From Ruminococcus sp. UBA946 (lineage in GTDB: Bacteria > Bacillota > Clostridia > Oscillospirales > Ruminococcaceae): 6,215 nucleotides of DNA. The notes below the pieces were generated by a model that worked only from the letters and a program-made list of their open reading frames with translations, did no database searches and was not told where the DNA came from. The position numbers and the translations under genes are program-made. Below, one piece after another: positions 1 to 6,157 of this stretch. The stretch covers positions 6,402 through 12,616 of the forward strand of contig DBCY01000156.1 of the NCBI GenBank assembly GCA_002293295.1. The letters run 5' to 3'. Numbering within the stretch: the stretch's first letter is position 1; each line of letters begins with the position of its first letter.

Positions 1-42
1 AATTGTTGTGACTTTAAGAAACTCGAATCATTTTACAGTGAA

Positions 43-48
43 TATAAT
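43..48 (+). promoter_or_regulatory. Possible -10 element for the PBP gene
   Basis: TATAAT matches the sigma-A -10 consensus exactly and lies in the AT-rich leader about 109 bases upstream of the PBP start codon. No good -35 hexamer is found 16-18 bases upstream; the TTTACA at 32-37 is too close. If it is used, the transcript would begin near 55 and carry a leader of about 100 nucleotides ending in the hairpin at 105-156. In an AT-rich sequence a lone -10 match is weak evidence, and the real promoter could lie left of the window. Confidence 0.25.
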
Positions 49-104
49 AAAATAAAACAATATGCTTTACTGGATTAATTAAAGAAAAACATTAACAAGC
101 TAAT

Positions 105-156
105 AAATCCCTCTTAATCAGGCAATACTATTACCAATGATTAGGAGGGATTTTTT
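105..156 (+). terminator. Terminator-like hairpin burying the PBP ribosome binding site
   Basis: Bases 105-120 pair with 138-153 to form a 16-base-pair stem with a single G-U wobble (T114 with G144). The 17-base loop can itself fold partly (GG at 121-122 with CC at 134-135, AAT with ATT inside). The 3' arm runs straight into TTTTTT at 151-156 and then the ATG at 157, so it has the form of an intrinsic terminator reading rightward. The same 3' arm contains AGGAGGGA (143-150), the only Shine-Dalgarno sequence for the PBP gene, so the fold would both end transcription and block initiation. It could be a regulated attenuator, or the terminator of an upstream gene outside the window that has been co-opted as the RBS. 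Pairing is seen directly; regulation is inferred. Confidence 0.75.
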
Positions 157-1770
157 ATGATAAAACGTTTTACTATTATAGCTGTATTGCTTATTATAAC
201 AGGGATTATTATTATTTTACGTATAGGATTTATTATAGGTGACAATGAAATTGCACAGGTTGCGGTCAGCAGGGGGCGTTATACCCTTTCATCGGTATCA
301 AGCAGCGGTACGGTTTATGATTATAACATGAAAAGGCTTAATAATCAGGCTGTCAGATACGACGCCGTAATAAATCCGAATGATGAATCGGCAATCAGGG
401 TTCTGCCATATGTTAAGGATTTCGATGTTTTTTACAGCGGAATACAGGGAAATTTACCCTTTTTATGCGAAATAACAACCGGAGAAGCTGAAAATGATGA
501 TATTATCGTATTTGAATCTTACCGCAACACGGAAAATCAGCTAGCGCCGCATATAATAGGATATACCTCTGATAATAAAGGTGTCTATGGCCTTGAAAAA
601 TCCTTTGACGAGCTGCTGAGGAGCAGTGAAACGGTCAACAGGGCAAGGTTCAGCGTTGACGCGCTGGGAGGCGTTCTCGGCGGGCTTGATTCGAGTATAG
701 AATATGCGCCGGAGCAGAAGGCGGGAGTTATAACGACGATTGATGCGGATATACAAAGAATAGCCGAAACTGTAATGAACAACAGTCCGTATAATAAAGG
801 GGCGGTTATCATCATGGATGTAAAAAGCGGCGAAATCAGGGCATGCGTCAGTTATCCGGATTTTGACCCTGTGAATATTGGGGAATATCTTGACAGCAGC
901 GACGGGAATTTTATTAACAGAGCATTTTCAGCCTATAGCGTGGGTTCTGTTTTTAAGCTGTGTACAGCAGCGGCTGCCCTTGAAATGGGAATCAGTCCCG
1001 AATTTACCCATACCTGCACCGGTTCGGTTGATATTAACGGACAGGTTTTCAACTGCCACAGGTGGGGTGGGCACGGTGAAATTGATATGTATACAGCGGT
1101 TGCCGAATCCTGCAACACATACTTTATTGAGCTGAGCGAATATATAAAGAGGCACAATTTCATCGAAACTGCCGAATCTCTGGGTTTCGGCGAGGAAACT
1201 AAATTATGCGACGGAATGGTTTCCGCCGACGGTTATATTCAGTCACCTTTTGAAATTCTTGTTCCCGCCGAACGCGCAAATTTATCTTTCGGTCAGGGCA
1301 AGTTGCTTGCGACGCCGCTTCAAATCTGCCGCATGACTGCCTGCATTGCTAACAGGGGGGTAATTTCATCACCGAAGCTTATTATCGGAACAGTTGACAG
1401 TAACGGAAAGGTTTCGGCATATAACAATGAAAATGAAAAAAAGCGGGTCCTTTCCGAAACCACAGCCGACACATTAAGAAGATTCATGGTCAGAACGGTA
1501 AATATGCCGAATTCACAGGCTTTGCCGGCAAGAACAGGAGCAGCCGGTAAGACGTCAACGGCTCAGACGGGCGTAATAGGCGAGAACGGAGCCGAGAATA
1601 TGAACTGCTGGTTTACCGGTTACTTTCCTGTTACAGAACCGAAGTATGCCGTTACCGTATTAATTGAAGACGCATATTCCGGGAATACATCCGCAGCGCC
1701 TGTTTTTAAAAGCATTGCCGATGAAATTATTAAGCTTCAGAATGAACGCATTAATGCGGTTAATTCATAA
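157..1770 (+). CDS. Class B penicillin-binding protein (peptidoglycan D,D-transpeptidase, FtsI/PbpA-like)
   Basis: This is a membrane-anchored transpeptidase that cross-links peptidoglycan stem peptides outside the membrane. Residues 5-27 form one hydrophobic signal anchor. Residues 40-160 resemble the PBP dimerisation/pedestal region, with a degenerate SGTVYDYN in place of the usual RGxIxDRNG (50-57) and HIIGY...GLEKSFDELL (132-154). The transpeptidase domain starts near GVITTIDADIQ (190). Catalytic motifs are SVFK (Ser264 nucleophile, Lys267), SCN (318-320), and KTSTAQTG (Lys465-Thr466-Ser467), where the usual KTG glycine is serine. GGHGEID near residue 305 is a further family signature. 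At 537 residues it is shorter than typical FtsI/SpoVD proteins and has no PASTA domains, nearer to PbpA-type proteins. The start is fixed by AGGAGGGA six bases upstream, which sits inside a hairpin. It appears monocistronic. It could serve division, sporulation or elongation; the sequence does not decide. Confidence 0.93.
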   Translation: MIKRFTIIAVLLIITGIIIILRIGFIIGDNEIAQVAVSRGRYTLSSVSSSGTVYDYNMKRLNNQAVRYDAVINPNDESAIRVLPYVKDFDVFYSGIQGNLPFLCEITTGEAENDDIIVFESYRNTENQLAPHIIGYTSDNKGVYGLEKSFDELLRSSETVNRARFSVDALGGVLGGLDSSIEYAPEQKAGVITTIDADIQRIAETVMNNSPYNKGAVIIMDVKSGEIRACVSYPDFDPVNIGEYLDSSDGNFINRAFSAYSVGSVFKLCTAAAALEMGISPEFTHTCTGSVDINGQVFNCHRWGGHGEIDMYTAVAESCNTYFIELSEYIKRHNFIETAESLGFGEETKLCDGMVSADGYIQSPFEILVPAERANLSFGQGKLLATPLQICRMTACIANRGVISSPKLIIGTVDSNGKVSAYNNENEKKRVLSETTADTLRRFMVRTVNMPNSQALPARTGAAGKTSTAQTGVIGENGAENMNCWFTGYFPVTEPKYAVTVLIEDAYSGNTSAAPVFKSIADEIIKLQNERINAVNS

Positions 1771-1785
1771 TATTAATCAAAATAC

Positions 1786-1821
1786 AAAATAGAGACGCCT
1801 TAAAAGACGTCCCTATTTTTT
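1786..1821 (+). terminator. Intrinsic terminator after the PBP gene, possibly bidirectional
   Basis: Bases 1786-1797 pair with 1808-1819 apart from one A-C mismatch (1793/1812): a GACG/CGTC upper stem, an AATAG/CTATT lower stem and a run of T to 1821. It begins 16 bases after the PBP stop codon. Read leftward, the flank (complement of AAAATACAAAAT, 1779-1790) is also T-rich, so the same hairpin may terminate the convergent secreted-protein gene that stops at 1859. No separate terminator is seen for that gene. Confidence 0.85.
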
Positions 1822-1858
1822 ATGTGCTTTACTGGTAATGCGGGTATCTGTGGGGAAA

Positions 1859-2506
1859 TTAAGCGCTTGGCGCATTGACAGCAATGACATACTTGCCGCC
1901 TTTTTCCATAGGTATAATTGCATTACCCTGTTCGTCAACCTCAACTAAGCCGAGGTCTTCAACTGCTCCGTTCACAATAGCATAAACGTGACATTTTGCC
2001 AATACTGCCGCAGGAATTGTCGTAGGCACCTTAACATTCATCTTCAGCCCGAAATCCCCGGTTTGTTTTGTCGAAATAACAACTAAATTATCAGTGTTCT
2101 TAACGCTCATGGCAAGATTAAGATTTTTAGGGGTAGTTATATCTTCGCTGTTAATCTCAATTGAATACTTGCTGGTAACAATCTCTAAAGTTGCGTTTTC
2201 AAGCTTTGCGAGATTCTTTATTGCCGAAACTTTAATTTTAGCAGTAGAAGTATCCATTTTAACAACAGCGCCGGAAGTAACAGCAGATGTAAGAATATTA
2301 GAGGTTACCGTTTCTGCCCTGATAGCCGAAACTTCAACAGTATTACCAGAATCGTCAGTTGTTTCAACGGTAGTTGTTTCGCCGGGATTATAATTGGGAG
2401 GCACAAAAGAAGGCACCTCGCCATATTCTAATGCAGAAACTGAAGAAGTAACGGACAATATAATTGCCGCAGCGCAAAAAATACTGAATATTCTCTTCTT
2501 ATTCAT
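1859..2506 (-). CDS. Small secreted protein of unknown function, beta-rich
   Basis: I do not recognise the family. Residues 1-25 are a clear Sec signal peptide: a basic MNKKR start, a hydrophobic core, and a likely signal peptidase I cut after Val-Ser-Ala25. There is no lipobox, LPXTG sorting motif or dockerin, so the mature 190-residue protein is probably released or held non-covalently. A Thr/Glu/Asp linker (about 42-55) precedes a Val/Thr/Ile-rich region that looks all-beta. The C-terminus (about 170-210), with HVYAIVNGAV, DEQGNA and GGKYVIAV, resembles the closing strands of beta-sandwich modules at the ends of many Gram-positive surface proteins. There is one mature cysteine (172), so no internal disulfide. 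The start is supported by AAAGGAGGAAA (2513-2523) six bases upstream. It follows the polysaccharide-type operon by 97 bases and may share its transcript; an extracellular matrix role would be inference. Confidence 0.88.
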   Translation of the reverse strand: MNKKRIFSIFCAAAIILSVTSSVSALEYGEVPSFVPPNYNPGETTTVETTDDSGNTVEVSAIRAETVTSNILTSAVTSGAVVKMDTSTAKIKVSAIKNLAKLENATLEIVTSKYSIEINSEDITTPKNLNLAMSVKNTDNLVVISTKQTGDFGLKMNVKVPTTIPAAVLAKCHVYAIVNGAVEDLGLVEVDEQGNAIIPMEKGGKYVIAVNAPSA

Positions 2507-2534
2507 ATGATATTTCCTCCTTTCCGAAGAATTT

Positions 2535-2560
2535 ATAAAACATCATAATTGATGATTTAT
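2535..2560 (-). repeat. Inverted repeat between the operon end and the secreted-protein gene
   Basis: ATAAA-A-CATCA (2535-2545) and TGATG-A-TTTAT (2550-2560) pair over ten bases with one A-A mismatch (T-T in the minus-strand RNA) and a four-base loop. It lies 44 bases past the stop of the four-helix membrane protein gene (2604) and 29 bases before the ATG of the secreted protein (2506), on the minus strand. Minus-strand sequence after it is only modestly T-rich, so it would be a weak terminator. It could instead be a 5' UTR hairpin or an operator. No convincing promoter for the downstream gene was found in this 97-base gap. Confidence 0.5.
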
Positions 2561-2603
2561 ACAATATTAATGTTAATGGTATATAACACGGATATTTATT
2601 GCT

Positions 2604-3095
2604 TCACCGCTTAATACCCAGCCTGTTTTTTCTGATAAAAAACCCGCAGAAATATATAAATAAAGATAAAAGGCAAACAGAAATCAATGTAATATTTTGG
2701 GAAACATTGAAAAAACCCGACCATATGGATGTTATTCGTGAAACCGTCAGCTGCGAATAATCATTCCATAATAGTATTATTGTGCTTAACCTTATAAACT
2801 CCGGACCTTTTTCGGTTAAAAACGTGAGAATCAAAGGCAACATCCAAAATATACCTGTCAGTATAATAAACAGCAGTCTTTTCCGGTATCCGTTTTTAAT
2901 CAGAGACCAAATCCAGAATAAAATACACACAACCGTTATAAAAGTCAGGAAAATACTCATGAATCTTACCGGCATATAGGCTTCGTATGAAAAAACCGAA
3001 GCGGTAAAAGTAATACCCAGGCATATAAGAAAATCTTCCGCCGCTTCAAAAAACGGGTTTTTAATATGTTTTTTATCTTTTTCCAAATTAATCAT
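2604..3095 (-). CDS. Four-helix membrane protein of unknown function, coupled to the EpsG-like gene
   Basis: I do not recognise the family. The 163-residue product has four probable transmembrane segments (about 20-36, 44-66, 73-92 and 135-154). The soluble N-terminus is charged, and a 40-residue loop (about 93-134) contains WNDYSQ and SRITSIW. The C-terminus (IRKNRLGIKR) is basic and likely cytoplasmic. I chose the ATG at 3095 because it overlaps the end of the preceding gene by 8 bases, the usual arrangement for translational coupling, and has a modest GAAGAG seven bases upstream. A TTG at 3149 would add 18 residues but has no ribosome binding site and would overlap far more. Genes in this position in polysaccharide loci are often small membrane accessories, but no function can be assigned. 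It is the last clear member of the three-gene unit. Confidence 0.8.
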   Translation of the reverse strand: MINLEKDKKHIKNPFFEAAEDFLICLGITFTASVFSYEAYMPVRFMSIFLTFITVVCILFWIWSLIKNGYRKRLLFIILTGIFWMLPLILTFLTEKGPEFIRLSTIILLWNDYSQLTVSRITSIWSGFFNVSQNITLISVCLLSLFIYFCGFFIRKNRLGIKR

Positions 3096-4368
3096 CCCAA
3101 TTCTCTTCGTCCCAGTCGAAGCTGTCCCAATCAATATAATAATCTTCAATATTAATATCCGTATCTTGCGGAACGGTTTCTTCGGGAACCTCTGAAACTG
3201 TTGTTACTTCAGTCGTCTCGCTTGTCTGACCGGAAGGCGGTTCATCACTTAGAACGTAAAAATCTTTTGTGTTCATATTTATAATTGAATTATACGGCAT
3301 TACGCCGTTATAATTAATTAGTATTAACATCAGATAACATGAAAACGAAGCAATTAAGCCGACCGACGCTGTGATAATACTTGTCAGTCTCTTCTTGCTT
3401 TTTGATTTCTGGCTGACATATTCCTTTATGACAACAAATAAATCAGGCATTAGAGCAACGACGACAGGAATAAAGAACAGCAACGCAAACCGGGATATAA
3501 TCGCATGCTTTACGCCGATTGCTTCAAAGAAAACGGCGAACCATATGCAGTTTATATATATGTTATTATTCTTGTTCTTCTCTGCCAGTCTCTTTCTGAA
3601 CAGAAAAGCTGAAATAAAAACAACAAAAAACATAACAGTATAAGTAACCGGCAGACCGTTGGTAAATTCGGCGCTTTCAGCAGAATACTGACTATACATA
3701 AAGAGATTATCGGTTATAAAGTTAAAAATCGGATATGAAAAAATAATTATGAAAGCAAGAACGGCAGTATAAGCAGCATATAAGATATAACCGGGTTTTA
3801 TTTTTAATATAAAATAAAACGGGAGCATTAAAAGAGCCGACCAGTGAAAAGCGGCGCCCATCAGGACAACCAGCAGGTACTTAACTAATTTGTTTTCATT
3901 TATGAATCTCATTGCAAAAGCGACAACCAGCGCCGCCATGAACTGACGGATAAAACAAAGCGAGTTAAAGAAAACTCCCAGGGATAAGAAAGAAATAACA
4001 CCTACCCATTTAACGGACGAGTATTTGTAAATTAAGTAAAAGACGCCTCCGATAATCAGGAAAGAAGTGGCATAAAACAAAGGAGTATATAAATCAAAAT
4101 ACTGATTAAGCAAAGCGAACGGTATGGCAAAACCCTTCTCTAACCGCTGATGGGCTACATCCTCCAGACTGATGTAAGAATAACTGTCATAAATTGAAGC
4201 ATATGAGTTATAGTCATAACCCGTAGAAAACCTTAAGGCTGAAACGAAAAAAAATACTATGCCGGTGCCGGCGCAGTAAATAATTTTACCCCATTTGCCG
4301 AATTTATCGCCGCACAATACTATTCCGAATAAAAATGAACCGGCGTATAAAAATAAATATACCAGCAT
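3088..4368 (-). CDS. EpsG/Wzy-like polysaccharide membrane protein with acidic Trp-containing tail
   Basis: This polytopic protein has about ten transmembrane segments between residues 2 and 352. It matches the EpsG family, putative exopolysaccharide polymerases or transporters. Signatures (numbered from the ATG) are LRFSTGYDYNSY (45-56), FIRQFMAALVVAFAMRFI (139-156), and AFHWSALLMLPFYFI (173-187). The Arg-Gln and His-Trp positions are typical. The hydrophobic core ends near 352. Beyond it lies a non-family extension (about 372-426): a Ser/Thr/Glu/Pro-rich linker, then a very acidic end with Trp414, Trp419 and Trp424 spaced five apart, each next to Asp. I chose ATG 4368 rather than GTG 4380 because the GTG is part of the GTGGAG that serves as Shine-Dalgarno six bases before the ATG. 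It is 117 bases after the kinase gene and overlaps the next gene. Substrate is unknown. Confidence 0.88.
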   Translation of the reverse strand: MLVYLFLYAGSFLFGIVLCGDKFGKWGKIIYCAGTGIVFFFVSALRFSTGYDYNSYASIYDSYSYISLEDVAHQRLEKGFAIPFALLNQYFDLYTPLFYATSFLIIGGVFYLIYKYSSVKWVGVISFLSLGVFFNSLCFIRQFMAALVVAFAMRFINENKLVKYLLVVLMGAAFHWSALLMLPFYFILKIKPGYILYAAYTAVLAFIIIFSYPIFNFITDNLFMYSQYSAESAEFTNGLPVTYTVMFFVVFISAFLFRKRLAEKNKNNNIYINCIWFAVFFEAIGVKHAIISRFALLFFIPVVVALMPDLFVVIKEYVSQKSKSKKRLTSIITASVGLIASFSCYLMLILINYNGVMPYNSIINMNTKDFYVLSDEPPSGQTSETTEVTTVSEVPEETVPQDTDINIEDYYIDWDSFDWDEENWDD

Positions 4369-4485
4369 ATGAATCTCCACGGTCGTTTATTTTTTACTAA
4401 TCTGAAACGAGTTGCACAGTAATAGGCAGTTTAAATAATGATAATATTACGAGGGATTATTATCAACCGGTATTTATTATTATAT

Positions 4486-5952
4486 TTATCCGGCTGAATC
4501 ATAACCGTAACCGTATTTTTTACCGTATTTGCCGTACTTTTTATTTCTGAACCTGCAATGGGTTTTTATTATGCCCAAAGCTCTGCCGTTTGCGAGCGTA
4601 ATTTTATCAAAAGATTTCTGAATATCGGGATGCGTCGTGGAATTTTCTCTTACAACAAAGACTATGCCTGCGATAATATGATTCATAAGCTGCGAATCGG
4701 TTACTACGTTGACAGGCGGAGTATCGAGAAAAATATAATCATATGTTTCCACCGAAGCCTCAAGAAGCTTCAGCATTGAAGGAGAACCGATAAGTTCGGA
4801 GGGATTAGGGGGAATGTCGCCTACGGCTATTACATCAAGATTAGGGATAACTTCTTCATTTATTGCGTCCCCGACGCTGCAGAATCCGCCGAGAATTGAG
4901 GAAAGTCCCAATTCCTTTTCAATCCTGAAATAATTATAGATGACCGGCTTTCTCAGGTCGCAGTCAATCAGCAGCGTCTTGTATCCGGCTTTGGCAAAAG
5001 TAATGGAGGTGTTTATACAAGTCGTGCTTTTGCCTTCCTTGGGGTTCGAGCTTGTGAAAACGATAATTTTATGTTCATAAGGCGCGGCGGCGAACAAAAT
5101 GTTTGTCCTGCCTGAATTATAAGCTTCGGTAATGGAAAAAGCCGTCTTGTCGTTAAGCATATGCTCGACGCGGTCAGAAACGGTATTCTTTTTACCCGTT
5201 TTCTTTTTTTGTTTGTTCTTGTCCGTTTTGAGTCTGCTGCCGGCGTATGCATAATCGTATGAATTTATATTGCTGTCGTTATCGCCTTCAAAATCAGGAA
5301 CCTCGGCAAAAAGAGGGACATTGTAAAGCTTTGACAGGTCGTCGTCATGTTTTATTATTACATCAAAGATTTCCTTGAAAAAAGCTATGATATATGAGAT
5401 AATGAAACCGGCGAGCAGTCCGATTACCGAATATAAGGGGACATTAGGGAAAGAAGGGACTGTATTGACTTCACCGAAATCAACGATTTCAAAGGAACCG
5501 GATTTTATTATCCTTTCAAATTCCTCGCCCGCATAATCAAGAAGCGCGTTTACAATTGAAGCGGCTTCCCTTGAATTAGCGCTTTCGACTGTTATTTTCA
5601 TAACTTCGGTATTGTTGACGGACTGGGTTGTTATCATTTCATACAGCTCGGTTTTAGTATAGGAAAGCTGAAGATTTTCTATTATCCTTTCCATCATAGT
5701 ATTGCTTTTAAAAATAATCTGGCAGGTATTTACAAGTTTCTGGGCTGCGTTTATATCGTTAATATTTACGCTTTCGGAATTACTTTGATTATTCTCAACA
5801 TATATTAAGGCACTTGATTCATATTTCTTCGTTATATAATAATTAGTGATTATAAAGGTAGCAGCCGTTGTAAATAATGATACAATCAGAATAAAAGTCA
5901 GATTTTTTTTAAGTATTTTAAAAAGGTCTTCAAGCTGGAGCTCTTTTTCCAT
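4486..5952 (-). CDS. Fused Wzz chain-length regulator and bacterial tyrosine kinase (CpsC-CpsD/Wzc-like)
   Basis: It controls polymer length and flux in exopolysaccharide or capsule assembly at the membrane. Residues 5-40 begin the Wzz domain with TM1 (18-40). The extracytoplasmic part (41-165) ends in the conserved P166xxP169xxP172 motif and TM2 (173-198). A Lys- and Tyr-bearing linker (200-275) joins the BY-kinase domain. That domain has Walker A with Lys308 (SSNPKEGKSTT, 301-311), Walker A' LLIDCDLRKP (327-336; Asp330, Asp332) and Walker B IFLDTPP (407-413; Asp410). The C-terminus carries Tyr473, 476, 480, 482 and 484, the autophosphorylation cluster. Most Firmicutes encode these halves separately; here they are one 488-residue chain, close to the summed lengths. 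The oligomerisation motif ExxRxxR reads E277xxN280xxR283. The ATG at 5952 has GGATGGTG upstream, a modest RBS, and a consensus promoter at 5990-6018. Confidence 0.94.
   Translation of the reverse strand: MEKELQLEDLFKILKKNLTFILIVSLFTTAATFIITNYYITKKYESSALIYVENNQSNSESVNINDINAAQKLVNTCQIIFKSNTMMERIIENLQLSYTKTELYEMITTQSVNNTEVMKITVESANSREAASIVNALLDYAGEEFERIIKSGSFEIVDFGEVNTVPSFPNVPLYSVIGLLAGFIISYIIAFFKEIFDVIIKHDDDLSKLYNVPLFAEVPDFEGDNDSNINSYDYAYAGSRLKTDKNKQKKKTGKKNTVSDRVEHMLNDKTAFSITEAYNSGRTNILFAAAPYEHKIIVFTSSNPKEGKSTTCINTSITFAKAGYKTLLIDCDLRKPVIYNYFRIEKELGLSSILGGFCSVGDAINEEVIPNLDVIAVGDIPPNPSELIGSPSMLKLLEASVETYDYIFLDTPPVNVVTDSQLMNHIIAGIVFVVRENSTTHPDIQKSFDKITLANGRALGIIKTHCRFRNKKYGKYGKKYGYGYDSAG
5178..5209 (-). 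other. Candidate -1 frameshift site between Wzz and kinase domains
   Basis: On the minus strand, codons 248-250 read CAA AAA AAG, giving the heptamer A AAA AAG (5209-5203) in the correct phase, the same as the E. coli dnaX slippery site. A -1 slip would read GAA AAC GGG TAA, stopping at 5194-5192 and making a 253-residue Wzz-only product. One base downstream, AAACGG (5201-5196) can pair with CCGTTT (5183-5178), extended by TA/TA past a bulged G, with a seven-base loop. There is no obvious upstream Shine-Dalgarno stimulator and the spacer is short. The same heptamer also occurs in frame in the PBP gene (1437-1443), so chance is a real possibility in a Lys-rich stretch. Confidence 0.35.
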
Positions 5953-5981
5953 TAATTTACACCATCCAAAAATTAATTGTC

Positions 5982-5998
5982 GTATACTAATTATATAC
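5982..5998. repeat. Short inverted repeat across the kinase-operon -10 element
   Basis: GTATA (5982-5986) and TATAC (5994-5998) are five-base inverted arms centred on 5990, overlapping the -10 hexamer and the expected transcription start. The position suits a repressor operator, but five-base arms in AT-rich DNA arise easily by chance. Confidence 0.25.
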
Positions 5999-6018
5999 CT
6001 ATCTTAATATAATGTCAA
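5990..6018 (-). promoter_or_regulatory. Perfect-consensus sigma-A promoter for the Wzz/kinase operon
   Basis: Read on the minus strand, TTGACA (6018-6013) is separated by exactly 17 bases from TATAAT (5995-5990). Both hexamers and the spacer are full consensus. Transcription would start near 5983, giving a leader of about 30 nucleotides before the ATG at 5952. A promoter this close to consensus suggests strong basal transcription, so control is likely by a repressor or after transcription. Confidence 0.9.
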
Positions 6019-6065
6019 TAGCTAAAATACATCGGTTATATCAAAACAGTAACAATTATATAAAA

Positions 6066-6082
6066 TTAACGTTAAATTTAAC
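6066..6082. repeat. Overlapping palindromes upstream of the operon promoter
   Basis: TTAACGTTAA (6066-6075) is a perfect 10-base palindrome, and GTTAAATTTAAC (6071-6082) is a perfect 12-base palindrome sharing its right half. The cluster begins 48 bases upstream of the -35 hexamer at 6013-6018, a place where an activator or distal operator could bind. The arms are AT-rich, so the match carries limited weight; no protein partner can be named. Confidence 0.35.
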
Positions 6083-6157
6083 TGGAAATATTTAGTTTTA
6101 CCATTAGTTTAGTTCATAACTGACATAATTTTCTGTATAAGGAAACCGGAGTAGTAT

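Noticed and set aside
63..73. TGCTTTACTGG repeated at 63-73 and 1825-1835, both intergenic
   Set aside because: An 11-base same-strand match is expected a few times by chance in 6 kb, and the flanking sequences do not match.
878..1163. Overlapping open frames on both strands inside the PBP gene, and similar ones inside the EpsG-like and kinase genes
   Set aside because: They lie wholly within well-supported genes, lack ribosome binding sites and give no recognisable protein features.
1437..1443. In-frame A AAA AAG heptamer in the PBP gene
   Set aside because: A -1 slip would continue into a meaningless frame and remove the KTS motif; no domain boundary or hairpin supports a function. It serves as a caution for the kinase site.
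3096..3149. TTG start at 3149 for the four-helix membrane protein
   Set aside because: No ribosome binding site precedes it and it would extend the overlap with the EpsG-like gene to 62 bases; ATG 3095 gives a normal coupled overlap.
4369..4380. GTG start at 4380 for the EpsG-like gene
   Set aside because: The GTG belongs to the GTGGAG that is spaced six bases from ATG 4368, so it is better read as the Shine-Dalgarno sequence.
4440..4464. GATAATA/TATTATC inverted repeat between the kinase and EpsG-like genes
   Set aside because: The seven-base stem is almost all A-T and has no T-run after it on the minus strand, so it does not make a credible terminator; the genes are probably co-transcribed.
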